Shown here: in pieces, positions 43,830 to 54,519 of the stretch
Numbering within the stretch: position 1 is the first letter of the stretch
How the letters are laid out: each line of letters starts with the position of its first letter
Assembly (NCBI GenBank): GCA_030998225.1
Contig: JAPYXD010000484.1
Span: forward strand, 6,882,001-6,946,000
Direction: 5' to 3'
DNA from: Diplolepis rosae
Lineage: Eukaryota > Arthropoda > Insecta > Hymenoptera > Diplolepididae
DNA: 64,000 nt
Notes under the pieces: generated by a model
Database searches by the model: none
What the model was told of the DNA's origin: nothing
The model's input: the letters and a program-made list of their open reading frames with translations, nothing else
Made by a program: the position numbers and the translations under genes

Positions 43830-44035
43830 AACCTCTCTTTTTCACATATTTCAAAAATGCCACGCATGATTCTGAATCTGTGCAAGATGAGTTGAATTTG
43901 GTTGTGAAGAGAAATCCCAAAGATATAATTATAAAGGGATTAATTCACAGTCTACAAAAACTTCGAGATAAAGGAAAAGAAAAACGACAGAAGGTAGATA
44001 GGTTACAACAAATGATAAGAAAGAGAACTACTAAA
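43830..44035 (+). other. Coiled-coil-like open frame, unknown origin
   Basis: Reads DSESVQDELNLVVKRN, then PKDIIIKGLIHSLQKLRDKG and KEKRQKVDRLQQMIRKRTTK. It is highly charged with heptad-like leucines and balanced codon use, unlike the AT-only frames nearby. It has no recognised family. Its last residues are encoded by repeat B2, and the frame then enters a MITE-like sequence. It could be a gene fragment carried with the repeat. Confidence 0.35.
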
Positions 44036-44103
44036 ATGCTACAAATAGGATTACCAGACGTCCTGGTTTTCCAGGGCATGTCCTGTTTCAGTCTTATCTG
44101 TCC
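44015..44103 (+). repeat. Direct repeat B2 (about 89 bp)
   Basis: Second copy of 41993-42082. The TTACCAGACGTCCTGG words recur in a longer CCTGTTT/GTCCTGG segment to about 44150. Confidence 0.9.
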
Positions 44104-44159
44104 TGGTGTCCTGTTTTTTTCTTTGAAACACGCAAAATGTCCTGGTTTTAACGAAACCA

Positions 44160-46007
44160 CCCAAGTAGGGTTATCCGACACTGATGGTCGGAACGACATG
44201 GTTCCAATGTCGGTTTTCCAGTACTGGATTCCGACACTGGACCGACATCGTTTATACAACCGGAACGACATCGTTCCTATGTAGGGTCCTCAGTACCGGA
44301 TTGCAGACATGAAACCGGTGTCGATTCAGTAGCGGAATGATGTCGGCCACCCAGTACTGAATTGCAGACCTGAAACCGGTGTCGATTCAGTAGCGGAATA
44401 ATATCGGCAATCCAGTACTGGATTGCAGACTTAAAACCATTATTGAATCGACACTGGATTCCAATTTTTATTGAATATCTATAAATAAAGATGAGCGAAA
44501 CCCAAATTTCTTAAATATATTTTTTTATATATTTTATTTTTTTAAATTCATCATAATTATTTTCAATCGAAAATAATTATTTTAATTATGCAGTTTCATT
44601 GCATTTGGTAATTGGATAAGTTATTCATAAAAATTCATTAAAAATTCATTAAAAATGTATATAATTTTTTTAGACTTTTTTGATTTGCACTAAAATTCTA
44701 GTTAATTTTAATTAATTACTATAACTAATTAATCAATTTTAATTCATTTAAAAAACTAATTATATACCCTCAATTAATTAATATAACTAATTAATTAATT
44801 TTAATTGATTAAAATAAATTTTTAGTTAATTTCAATCGATTTTAAATTACTTAAATTTGCATTTTTATGTCAATAAATATAAATTTTAATACATTTTTGT
44901 AATTTTTTAGCAAATAGTAAATTTTTGTACTTTAAACTTGGAACCTCACAGTTCTAGAGTAAATCATATTTTATTAGTCTTTCAATATACCTGAATATCC
45001 TTTGCAAGGGATATTTAGAAACATCTGGTAGCCAGCCGCTTATTTTTCGTTGCTTGTCCAGGTATGAAATGTCGTACTCAAGTAGTGTCGTATTCTTTTT
45101 TTAACGTAGCGGCTGTTTATATATCGGTGCGGTGGAAAAATGATTGATATAAATAGTAAAATTGAACAAAATTGGAAACGATCACGTGGGTACACCAGGA
45201 AGCATCGTGTCTCAAAAAGACATTTAGTGTGAGACAAAATAATTGAAAGTGAGTGTGCATTGAAATGACAAAAGACTCAAGAATTAAATAGTTGTTTTGA
45301 AAGTGAAATTTACAGTTCCAATAATATAAGTGAGAATGACTCGATTTTTCATAGTGCTAATGATATTAACGAAACGCAGATGCAATATGAGTAAGGAAGG
45401 ACTAAGCGAAATTGAAAATGGAAAAATTAGTTCGTTTTTATATTTATTGTGTTATATTTATTATATTGTATTATTATTATATTATTATATATTATTATTA
45501 TATATTATGTTATATATTATTATGACGTATTGTATTTATTATAAGTATATTTTATATTTATCTTATATTTATTTATTATTATATTTATTAATTAAAAGTA
45601 TTGTACCTTGTATTGGATTAGTATTGATTATAAGCTTTGAAATTCGATTTAAATAAATATTATGAAAACTAAAATATTGTTTATATTTATGGTATTTAAA
45701 ATTCCGATAACAAATAAGTGTTGCCCTTTGATAATGTAACGATATTGGAATCCAGTATCGGAACGATATTGAAATCCAGTATCGGAACGATGTTGGAATC
45801 CAGTATCGGAACGATGTTGGAATCCAGTATCGGAACGATGTTGGGATCCTATGTCGGAACGATGTTGGAATCCAGTACCGAATCGGTCTTACATTTCGAC
45901 ATTCATCCGACACCGATTCAGTGTCCGAAACCGATGTCGTTCCGACACTGGAATGTCGGCTGCCGACATCGGAACGACATTGTTCCAATACTGGAACCCC
46001 ACTTGGG
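44160..46007. mobile_element. CCCAAGTAGGG-ended element with repetitive long ends
   Basis: Inverted ends CCCAAGTAGGGTT and CCCAAGTGGGGTT. About 300 bp at each side are built from short palindromic words (CCAGTACTGG, GTCGGAACGACAT, AACGACATCGTT). The middle (44480-45700) is very AT-rich and non-coding. Architecture resembles 25426-26476 and 48378-48895. Confidence 0.75.
45749..45892 (+). repeat. 24-bp minisatellite, about 6 units
   Basis: Unit GGAATCCAGTATCGG AACGATGTT, inside the right end of the CCCAAGT element. Open frames here on either strand encode only the repeated peptide (RYWIPTSF on the minus strand). Confidence 0.9.
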
Positions 46008-46148
46008 CAATGTTTTTGACGGTAAATCTTTTGTTTATCTATAATCGCAGTTACATGGTTTTGTGCGCTAGCGAATCGGATGAACGCTAGGTTTACGCTG
46101 TAGCGTAAATAATTTAATTTAGACACAAAAAAATTAACGTTGAACTGT

Positions 46149-46510
46149 AATGGAGATATGCAATAATTTTATTTATTAATTAGTTGAGTTTGAAATTTTT
46201 ATCACTGCCTACATTATCGGAGGATCACTAGTCGCGTATCAGATAGGATACGTTGTCGACAGGTGTCCTCGTAGACAATTTTAAACTCTAATTTCGCAAA
46301 TAAATGCAAATTAATTCAAATTTAAAGAATCTGAAAATCTTTCTGTGGAAAAAAAGACGCTTTTGACTGCGCTGGGATTCGAGCCCAGGTCTTTCGGTTG
46401 CTGGTCGACTGCTCTAACCACTGTGCTACTCAGGCGTCCAACATCTTCTTCTCCACAGGAAGATCTTCTTATATCGCCTAGTGGCTCAGCCTTGCGGCTA
46501 TAAATGATTT
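46149..46510 (-). repeat. tRNA-derived SINE, copy S1
   Basis: Minus-strand tRNA-like head (46356-46437) with B box GGGCTCGAATCCCAG, followed by the GACGCTTTT / CCACAGAAAG / TTTAAAATTGTC body and an end ATAATGTAGGCAGTG. Tandem with S2 at a period of 339 bp. Confidence 0.85.
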
Positions 46511-46865
46511 CAAGTTAATTACTTGAGTTTCGAATTTCTGCCACTGCCTACATTATCGGAGGATCACTAGTCGCGTATCAGATAGGATACGTTGTCGACA
46601 GGTGTCCTCGTAGACAATTTTAAACTCTAATTTCGCAAATAAATGCAAATTAATTCAAATTTAAAGAATCTGAAAATCTTTCTGTGGAAAAAAAGACGCT
46701 TTTGACTGCGCTGGGATTCGAGCCCAGGTCTTTCGATTGCCGGTCGACTACTCTAACCACGGAGCTACACAGACGTCCGAGATCTCCTTCTCCACAGGAA
46801 GATCTCCTTATATCGCCTAGTAGCACTGCCTTGCGGCTGTAAATGATTTCAAATTAATTAGTTGA
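46511..46865 (-). repeat. tRNA-derived SINE, copy S2
   Basis: Same order as S1 (head 46695-46777). Head-to-tail with S1. Confidence 0.85.
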
Positions 46866-46869
46866 GTTT

Positions 46870-47235
46870 GAAATTTTTTTCACTGCCTAAGGCAGAGCCA
46901 CTAGGCGATATAAGGAGATCTTCCTGTGGAGAAGGAGATCTCGGACGCCTGTGTAGCTCAGTGGTTAGAGCAGTCGACCAGCAATCGAAAGAACTGGGCT
47001 CGAATCCCAGCGCAGTCAAAAGCGTCTTTTTTTCCACAGAAAGATTTTCAAATTCTTTAAATATTGAATTAATTTGCATCTATTTGCGAAATAAGAGTTT
47101 AAAATTGTCTACGAGGACACCTGTCGACAACGTATCCTATCTGATACGCGACTAGTGATCCTCCGATAATGTAGGCAGTGATAAAAATTTCAAACTCAAC
47201 TAATTAATAAATAAAATTATTGCATATCTCCATTG
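46870..47235 (+). repeat. tRNA-derived SINE, copy S3
   Basis: The head at 46944-47026 has A box TAGCTCAGTGG and B box GGCTCGAATCC, and folds into a near cloverleaf (six of seven acceptor pairs GCCTGTG/CGCAGTC; anticodon loop CCAGCAA with AGC), suggesting descent from tRNA-Ala. The body ends TAGGCAGTGATAAAAA. It is opposite to S1 and S2, and its outer flank mirrors that of S1. Confidence 0.88.
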
Positions 47236-47285
47236 AAAAAATGAAAATGAAAATTGAAAAAAAAAAGTTCAATTTCCGCAATATG

Positions 47286-47562
47286 CCGTAAAACCCCGTT
47301 TATCGCAACACCCGTCTATTGCAACTCCCATTTATTGCAACTTGTCTCTCCCGTTTATTCACGTGATTCTTAAGGATTGGCGGGAACACCCCTTACGTTT
47401 AAATTTGTGATAAACAGCGAACGCGCACGAAACTACTCGTTGAGACACATGCACATACAACCAGTTGGTCAAGCTCGTGGTGGAGGAGTGAAAGCCCCTC
47501 CGTATTTGCAATAAACGGGAGGCATTCGATTGGAAGGTGTTGCGATAAACGGAGTTTTACTG
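47286..47562. mobile_element. pogo/Tigger-like MITE, copy 2
   Basis: Ends CCGTAAAACCCCGTTTATCG and inverse of CAGTAAAACTCCGTTTATCG. TA follows the right end. TTTATTGCAACT words repeat near the left end. Confidence 0.78.
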
Positions 47563-47565
47563 TAT

Positions 47566-48120
47566 ATCAGAAAACTTTTCTTTATTGTCAAAACCAAAAG
47601 TAGTCTATTTACGTCTGTTTATATTTTCTCTATCATTTCCCAATTTTTGAAAACAAAATTTTATGTATTTTTTGTACACAATTATGTAGAAAGTGGACCA
47701 AATTGTTCACATGAACTTGCTACCTTTTTCAAGCATTATATGCCCTTCAAGGAATATGATACTTAGGAGATTAGCAAATTTTATTGATTTTATGTTTCAA
47801 AAGTATATAAAATTTTCTTGTCAAAATTTGGGAAATGGTAGAGAAGGTAAAAACGGATGTAGATAGGCTACTTTTGGTTTCGAAATTGAAGAAAAGTTCA
47901 ACTTTAGCAAAATATACCGCAATTTTTTTTTTACAGTCAAAAACAAAAAGTATTGTATCTACGTCCATTTTTATCTTCTCTACAATTTCGTAACTTTTAG
48001 GAATACAATTTTATGTATTTTGGCCTCAAACATGTAGAATCTGCAGCAAATTTTTCACATGAACTTGCTACTTCTCTCAAATCTCACATGCCCTTAAAGT
48101 AAGAAATTTTGCGTGTTTTA
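47566..48120. repeat. Dispersed palindromic repeat, CAAAAGTAGTCTATCTACG family
   Basis: Three partial units in alternating orientation share CCAAAAGTAG, TACGTC..TTTTTATCTTCTCT, GGGAAATGG and TTTCACATGAACTTGCTAC. Matches 32490-32820. Confidence 0.65.
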
Positions 48121-48377
48121 AAAATAAATATGTGTCCACTTTTGACTAAATATTTCTCTTTAGTTTCTTTACATTCCTTCTTTGTCTGAAATTAAATCAT
48201 TTACACCTTGCAAGTCGTAAAAAGTCTTCTTACCCTTGACAGGGCAGTAACCTGCGGCTATTTGTCTCAACCGCTCTAGAGCGAATTCTTGAATAAAATC
48301 TAATAATCCGCTTAGTTCGTCAAATATTTGAATGTTACAATTCAATCTGGGGTAATGGAGAATCTAGTTCGAATCTA

Positions 48378-48895
48378 CCCAAGTGCGAATTGCTGAAGGT
48401 GATAATACGGCACAATATTGGACCAATCTCGGCAGCCAAAAGTCGGACATTGTTATTGGGCCAGTGTCACTGTTTGCATCGGTCAAGTGCTGGGCCGACG
48501 ACGGCGGCCTTTTTCGACTGTTTAAATTTACCGACCTTCAGCCAAAACATGGCCCAGTATCGGCCCTATACCAAGCCGATTGTCATTTTTACTATGGCAT
48601 CCAGTTCTGAAAGTAGAAGAGCCAGAGTCGGGCTCATGGACGGCACATTACTGGGCCATGTGTCACTTTTACCATGGCAAACCATTCTGGCAGTGAGAAA
48701 ACCAGAGTTCGACACAGCATTGGCCCGTTGCTGTGCCGAAAACAAGTGCTGGCGGCCAGAGTTTGGGCCAGCATTGGCCACCAAGTGCATACCGGAGTTA
48801 TCATTCCAGCAACGGCACAATATTGGCAGCCGATCTTCGGCAAATTTTTGGCGATGCTGGGCCAGTGTTTGGCCGTATCTAATTTCGCACTTAGG
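48378..48895. mobile_element. CCCAAGTGCGAATT-ended element
   Basis: Ends CCCAAGTGCGAATT and inverse of CCTAAGTGCGAAATT. The interior is GC-richer and repeats GGGCCAGTGT / GGCACA / TTGGCC words. Open frames in both directions (such as 48390-48947) are by-products of this composition. Third CCCAAG-type family in the window. Confidence 0.7.
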
Positions 48896-49123
48896 TAACC
48901 TTCGGTTTCTTCTAAACCTGATTTTTCTGTTTCAGCTTATAAAATAACGTACTTTCTGAATCTATATCATGTCCATTTAATTTCCATTGCGTGCTATTGT
49001 AATTTAGGTGTGTATGATTCTATGATTGTATGAAAATATGTGTATCTCCAACAAAAGAGGGGATACAAAGGAGAAAGAAAAGAAAAATACGGATTACAAT
49101 TTTTTTTCTTGACTCAAGCTTAA

Positions 49124-49856
49124 GGGATAACACCACTGTAGAATTTTCAAAAAATCATTTTTTCTTTTATTGGCTTTAAAGATGCTTTGAACCTTCTAAA
49201 ATATGAGGCAAAAAGTCCAATCCCTGGAAAAAAATTTGTTCTATGGAATTCCGAGCTCCTCCCCTAGCGCCTCGGATGACCCAAAACGGCCTATAACACA
49301 TTTCAAAACTTCAAACGCGTTTTTCTCGAAATATAATTTTTAAAAACGGCACGCAACATAACTCTAAAAATTTTTGATCTTTTTATTTGAAAATTTAACC
49401 TGAACTTTGAAATTTCAAAGTGAACCACGTAGGGGATTTTCGATTAGTTAATTTAAACAATATTTATTAACAAGTGACTGTCTTTTTTTTTGGTAAAAAT
49501 TGAACGACTTTATTCAAACACTCGCCAATTACACAAAGATTAATATTTCTAAAATCCCCTACGTGGTTCACTAGCTACACTCATCTAGATTACATAGATT
49601 TTTTTTCTTTTTCCCAGCTTCAAATTCGCACCAGTTATAGTGCGTGCCGCAGATCGCCTCAAATACAACATGCCTCGAGAGAATTGCTGCAGTGTCGCCA
49701 TTTTGTAATATTTTCTTGCAAACATTTTTTGTAATATACTTAAATATATCCTCAATAACTACCCCAAGTATTATTTCTCTATCACCTTTCCTTCCACCCA
49801 AAAACAATTGTCAGAAAAACGCTTTTTTTAGGCCCTTACATCAGTGGTGTTACCCC
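49124..49856. mobile_element. TTAA-type MITE, GGGATAACACCACTG family
   Basis: Ends GGGATAACACCACTG and inverse of GGGGTAACACCACTG, with TTAA on both sides (49120-49123, 49857-49860). 733 bp. Contains a nested hairpin MITE. Same style as 30602-31299 (subterminal TTTTCAAAAAATCA). Confidence 0.87.
49418..49572. mobile_element. 155-bp nested MITE
   Basis: Perfect inverted ends of about 23 bp, AGTGAACCACGTAGGGGATT. Sits within the TTAA MITE. Confidence 0.88.
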
Positions 49857-49860
49857 TTAA

Positions 49861-51358
49861 ATTTTTCAGGAACTATTCCTTGTTTCCTTAGCCGACTCCT
49901 GTTGAGAGATTACTCTTATACCTTGTGAATACTTTAACAACTATTTTTTGATCTCCAAGAAATTGTTTATAATATTTTCAATGATAAATTTAACTGAGTT
50001 CAGGAAATTGTCACTTATTTTTTTTTAAGAATATTACTGCATGGTTCTACAAAATTTTCTAAACTATTTTCAAATTTTGTTGTCAGATTCTTATTACTTA
50101 AATACGCACGTTTGAACTTTTCATGAATTTTTCTCGTATCCAATACTAAGGAACGAAACTCGGAACTTTTTTTCTTGTAGTATTATATTTAAGGCAATAA
50201 TTGATATTAAAATCAGTCAATCTTGAAACTTGCTTTTCTTTAAAACTTACATTCGCAAGTTCAATACTCTACACGTGTATCGCTTTACCGGATTAGCTTA
50301 ACAGCGCTTATCATAATCATTTCATCCGCTCAACATAGTTATATTTATGTCGTAATTAGCTCTCGTTAGCAGCAGACCCATTAGGTACTCGAATGCACCG
50401 CTATTAAGCCACGTCGCATTCTCGCACAACTTCATTGTATCTGAAAAGTGAGTTCCTCTCGGTGTGGTCTTTTTTAAAGTTTTGTGAACTTTGTCCGTTT
50501 TTATTTAGGTACCTATATTACCATAAAAAGACACTTAACGTTTCATACATTGAAGATGTCCTATTCCACTTTATTTTTCCTCAAAATTTAATGATTGCAA
50601 GTGGCATTATATTGTCACGTTATACTTAACTTAAACGTAAAAACCTAATTGTAAGTGACAAATTGTACTAGACTGACAATGAGAATCAAGCCCCGTATGT
50701 AAAGGTGGAAAATCCAGAAAATAACTACTATAAAGTATAATCTATGAATTCTAAAAACGACTTATAGTTTAATTAGTTGACTTTAGGATCCATATCAACA
50801 ATGTTGAAATTTATAATCTATGAAACCTGATATCATTAATTTTGCTCTCTGTCTATATAAACTAATTGAGGCCATGAACCAGACTGATTACGTTATTGTT
50901 AAGCAAAAATGTATCGAGTTCAAACTATCTTAACTAAATTAAAGTCAAGTAAGCTGGGTTAATATTGAATGAAATATTATCTAAGTCAGCCTAAAAATTC
51001 AAGATTGTGTCAACAGCTATAATAAATACCTTTTAATTGTATACAATATTATAATCAAAGTAAGCGATTTGTATAACTATAAAAAAGTTGATAAGATTGA
51101 AAATCAGGAATTATATTGATCCATAAATACTACACATTGTTCATTTTTAAGATTTCACCATTTTTTCAGAAGCTGTCATTGCTGTACAAGTATGGAATGT
51201 TTTCTAGTTCAATGGACTCTTTTTTACGACATAAATATTTAAATTTTGTTTTAAATGTCATTGAAAGAAAAAATGTATTTGTTTTTTAAAAACAAGGCCA
51301 TAACAAATAAAAGTGTATGAACCATTTTTTTAATTTTTAAGCTTATTCGACCGCGATA
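49861..51358. other. No gene recognised
   Basis: About 1.5 kb of apparently single-copy AT-rich DNA. Short frames lack domains. Could be intergenic or intronic. Confidence 0.4.
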
Positions 51359-51362
51359 TTTA

Positions 51363-51720
51363 AGGCCATGGTCCAACCGGATCACGTGACTAGATTCCTA
51401 CCTTACGAGCATTTTCATTTTGTGTAACTCCATTTCCGTAATAAATGAGATAAAAAGTTTAAAATTTGTGAGAGTAAATGAAATGCACCAAGGCAAATCT
51501 GTCTGATCATAAATGTTTAAAATCATGAAAAAAAGAATTTCAAATAAATTATTTTCCAATATTATAAACATTTATGACCAAACAAACCTATATTAGTGTA
51601 TTTTATTGAATTCTACAAATTTTCAACTTGCTATTTCATTTTTTACAGAAATGGGGTCACACAAACTGAAATGCCGCTAATGTAAGAATCTAGTCACGTT
51701 ACCAGCTTTGGTCCATGGCC
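51363..51720. mobile_element. TTAA-type MITE, GGCCATGG family, complete copy
   Basis: Ends GGCCATGGTCCAACCGGATC / CACGTGACTAGATTC and inverse, with TTAA on both sides (51359-51362, 51721-51724). 358 bp. Confidence 0.9.
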
Positions 51721-51724
51721 TTAA

Positions 51725-52160
51725 TGTTATAATCCATTTTTTCTATGTAGTCTCAAGAAATTTTTCCGAAAGCAAACATGTAACATAGACAAATTGCAAC
51801 GTGTGTCAATGACCTTTGCAGGTGTCTACGACCCACTAAACTTAAAGTTTCTCTCCTCGGTCTTCCCACGCCTGATCTCTGGAATAAAAAAGACTGTGCG
51901 TGTTAAGTTGAGTCATGTGAGGACAAAAAATAAAGCACGGTAACTCCTGTATGCGTTTGTGTATGGCTCGTGTACACAATCAAGAACGTAAATCCTTCTG
52001 CAGCGACACGCCGATAACCGACTATTAATCAGCGAGGCTGCACGGCCGGTTTTGGGTGCTTAGCATTGACTAACCCCATTTGCTAGCCAAGCGAGAGAAA
52101 TCTATTCCAAGGCGCGGAACATTACCCAAACTCCCATCGTTGAAGCCCTGAAACCCAGCC
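51725..52160. other. GC-richer single-copy stretch, no gene recognised
   Basis: From about 51780 the composition becomes more balanced (GCTGCACGGCCGG, GCGAGAGAAATC) with no repeat words shared elsewhere in the window. It leads into an X-box-like site. Confidence 0.4.
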
Positions 52161-52163
52161 ATG

Positions 52164-52177
52164 GTTACCATGGCAAC
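52164..52177. promoter_or_regulatory. X-box (RFX-type) site
   Basis: GTTACCATGGCAAC differs from the palindromic RFX consensus GTTGCCATGGCAAC at one base. Such sites regulate ciliary genes and some enhancers. It sits in the GC-richer segment, followed by a C-rich tract (52190-52320). A target gene is not visible. Confidence 0.45.
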
Positions 52178-52885
52178 CGCGTCCATCCCCCGTTTCCTCC
52201 ATACACCCCCATACACCTCATACCCCTCTCGCAAACCCCTTGTTGCCCCCAGCCCCTCCCCCCCAAAACCCCTCTATCTTTGCAGTATCCCCCTCCCTTC
52301 CCCTTTTCTACTGTCTCATTCTCTCTCTTGCCCTCTCAAAGCTCACACACATATGTATGCATTTGTGTATTACCACGCTATTCGCTGGAAATGCACCCTT
52401 CCAGATTCTATACCCTGCCGACGTCACTCGATATCAACCTGCGATATCAATTACCTGACAACCTACTATACGATTTTCAAGTATTCACTTTACGACGTCC
52501 TAGGTTTTGAATTGATGACTTCTAATTTGAATAACAATAGCTCTTCAAATATTTTCGTTGCAGATCAATTTCATGTTGATATTAAAATTGATGAGAATTT
52601 TAAGATATCAAAAAATTCCTTTGTTTTTTTTTTTATTTGCATAAAACTTGACTCACCTTGTAGTAAAAAGATTTCCCTACTATAGTTGATGAAGGTTCTT
52701 AAAACATTGCCTAATTTCCTATTAAATTTTGGTAGATATAAAAAAATCTTAACGAAATTAAATGCGCGGTAATAATGCGAGTTGGGAATCGACTAGTAGT
52801 TCACTCGGTTAAAATACTATTTTCTTTGCATACCGCGAAGGGGAATGCGATTACGGGACATGGCGCTAAACAGCAAAAATGTTTG
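52178..52885. other. Pyrimidine-rich then AT-rich DNA, no supported gene
   Basis: A 174-codon frame (52161-52685) is Pro/Ser-rich only because of the CCCCTCCC tract and lacks a domain. Confidence 0.4.
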
Positions 52886-53057
52886 ATTCCACGATCGATT
52901 GATGCAACCACGACATCAACAAGTACGTGGTATTTCTCTTGCGCAGAGCACGTCAAACTAACAATTGAGGTTGTAATTCGAATATTTCCAATCTTTATCT
53001 CTATTAGTGTGGAAAAGTAAGTTTTATCACATGGACTCATCTTCGATCGTGGAATCA
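52886..53057. repeat. Spaced inverted repeat GATTCCACGATCGA
   Basis: GATTCCACGATCGA at 52886 and its inverse at 53043-53057, spaced about 145 bp. CGATCGTGG forms a short palindrome within each. Confidence 0.6.
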
Positions 53058-54173
53058 ATTATTTTTACTGTTTTGCCCCAGGGTCCCAAAATCAGAATTC
53101 CCCGCGCTGGTATCAAAGAATAGTATATTTCGTATCAAATGCGGAAATGCGTATTTTACCACACTAGTGCAAGAAAATTAACTTTCCGCACGCAAGACAA
53201 CACCGACGAGGCTAAATTTTGGTGTACAGGGTTCAAAAAAGTATTTTAGGTTTCCTCATGATTTTTACATTAAGATAATGGAGGTCTAGAATCTGATTAG
53301 TTTTGAACAATAAAAACGAATTCAGTCATATATCACGGAAAGTACTCAACTTCATTGAACGATATCTCCAAGAAAAAAAAAAAATATCTGAAAAATTCAA
53401 AAAGGATTTTGAAGGGTAAAAGTGGTACTTTTAGATGCCGCAACGAGTTTTTAGAAAAAAGTTAATTCGCGATGTAATTTAACCCCGAATATAGCAAAAA
53501 ACAGCGTTTTTTGCACTTTTAGGTTAGGATATCTCAATAACCTGAGGTAATGGAGCAATTCTGAGGTCGGATTCGGATTGAGCTCCTGTGTAATACATAT
53601 TCTTCAATACCTTAATACATATTTATTATAAAAGTAATAGTTTTTATTGAATTTTTTATGCATGTATCGTATCAGGGTACTTCGAAGAAAATGTAGGATT
53701 TTGAATCTCTTATGACGAGCTTGAAATTTCCAATGCAATCATCAATTAGTTATGCTAAAGTAATGCAAAGCCGAAAAAAGTATCAAAAAGTTATTATTTG
53801 CAGAGTTTCAGAAAAATTACAAATCATCAGTGTTGAACGTTTTACCGTTTCAAGAGCAAGTAATTACCGTTACAAAGATTGCCTGAAGAAACGATCCTCA
53901 GTTTTTCATTACTTTTATTTTTATTTAATTTCATGTCACACCATTTCTCTAAGGATAAAATTCTTGAAAGATTTATATTAAAAGACTATTTGTTTTAGAT
54001 TGCCATTTATATTACAATCATTTAAAAAGTATATTTATAATATAATTGGAATTCAAAACTGCTTGTGCTCAATAAAACCTAATTGAATGTAAAGAATAAG
54101 AAGTAATAAAATAATAAGAATTAATCTTATTGAATTTAATGGTATTTGTGGCTCAAACTTTATATAGAAGCTA
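53058..54173. other. No gene recognised
   Basis: AT-rich. Spurious frames only. Confidence 0.4.
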
Positions 54174-54515
54174 CACGGAAAAAACAGTATAGCTGTTCGA
54201 CCTATACCGGTATACAGTGTCTCGACCCATGCGGTATAGTTGAGACAACTATACTGGTTTGCCGCGCGACCTATACATTGCTTCGCATGCACGCAACTCT
54301 AACGTCGAAATGAGAATTCAGAAGAGCGATAACGATGGCATAATATTTTGTTTACGATCGCTACACATGGTATTGTCATATCAACGAACTTGTATAGCTG
54401 TCTCACCTAAACTTGTATAGTTCTGAGGACCATACCGTAGCATTGGTCTGATAGCAATATTTTCTGGTTCTGAGGACCAAAATATAGTTCTCTTAGCTAT
54501 ACTGTTTTTTCAGTG
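54174..54515. mobile_element. TA-type MITE, CACGGAAAAAACAG family, complete copy
   Basis: Ends CACGGAAAAAACAGTATAGC and inverse of CACTGAAAAAACAGTATAGC, flanked by TA. 342 bp. Internal TATAGTT/CTATACTGG words repeat. Unlike copy 1, it has no SAM-like exon. Confidence 0.9.
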
Positions 54516-54519
54516 TACC

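Noticed and set aside
45330..45656. Tyr/Ile-rich 108-residue frame resembling a membrane protein
   Set aside because: Pure TAT/ATT composition in an AT-only stretch. Hydrophobicity is a by-product.
45749..45892. Regular short repeats as a possible CRISPR array
   Set aside because: Contiguous 24-bp units without spacers, in a eukaryotic context. It is a minisatellite.
45569..46126. 185-residue minus-strand frame with repeated RYWIPTSFR
   Set aside because: It is the translation of the 24-bp minisatellite and the palindromic end of the CCCAAGT element. The opposite strand is open too.
46944..47026. Functional tRNA-Ala gene
   Set aside because: Near cloverleaf, but U33 is C, the acceptor has a mismatch, and the same unit is repeated with a common SINE body.
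48390..48947. 185-residue frame with overlapping frames on both strands
   Set aside because: Lies within the CCCAAGTGCG element. All frames are open because of GC-rich repeat words. No recognisable protein.
52161..52685. 174-residue open frame, one of the longer plus-strand frames
   Set aside because: Pro/Ser content comes from a CCCCTCCC tract, then it turns to AT-rich low complexity. There is no domain, and two overlapping frames are equally open.
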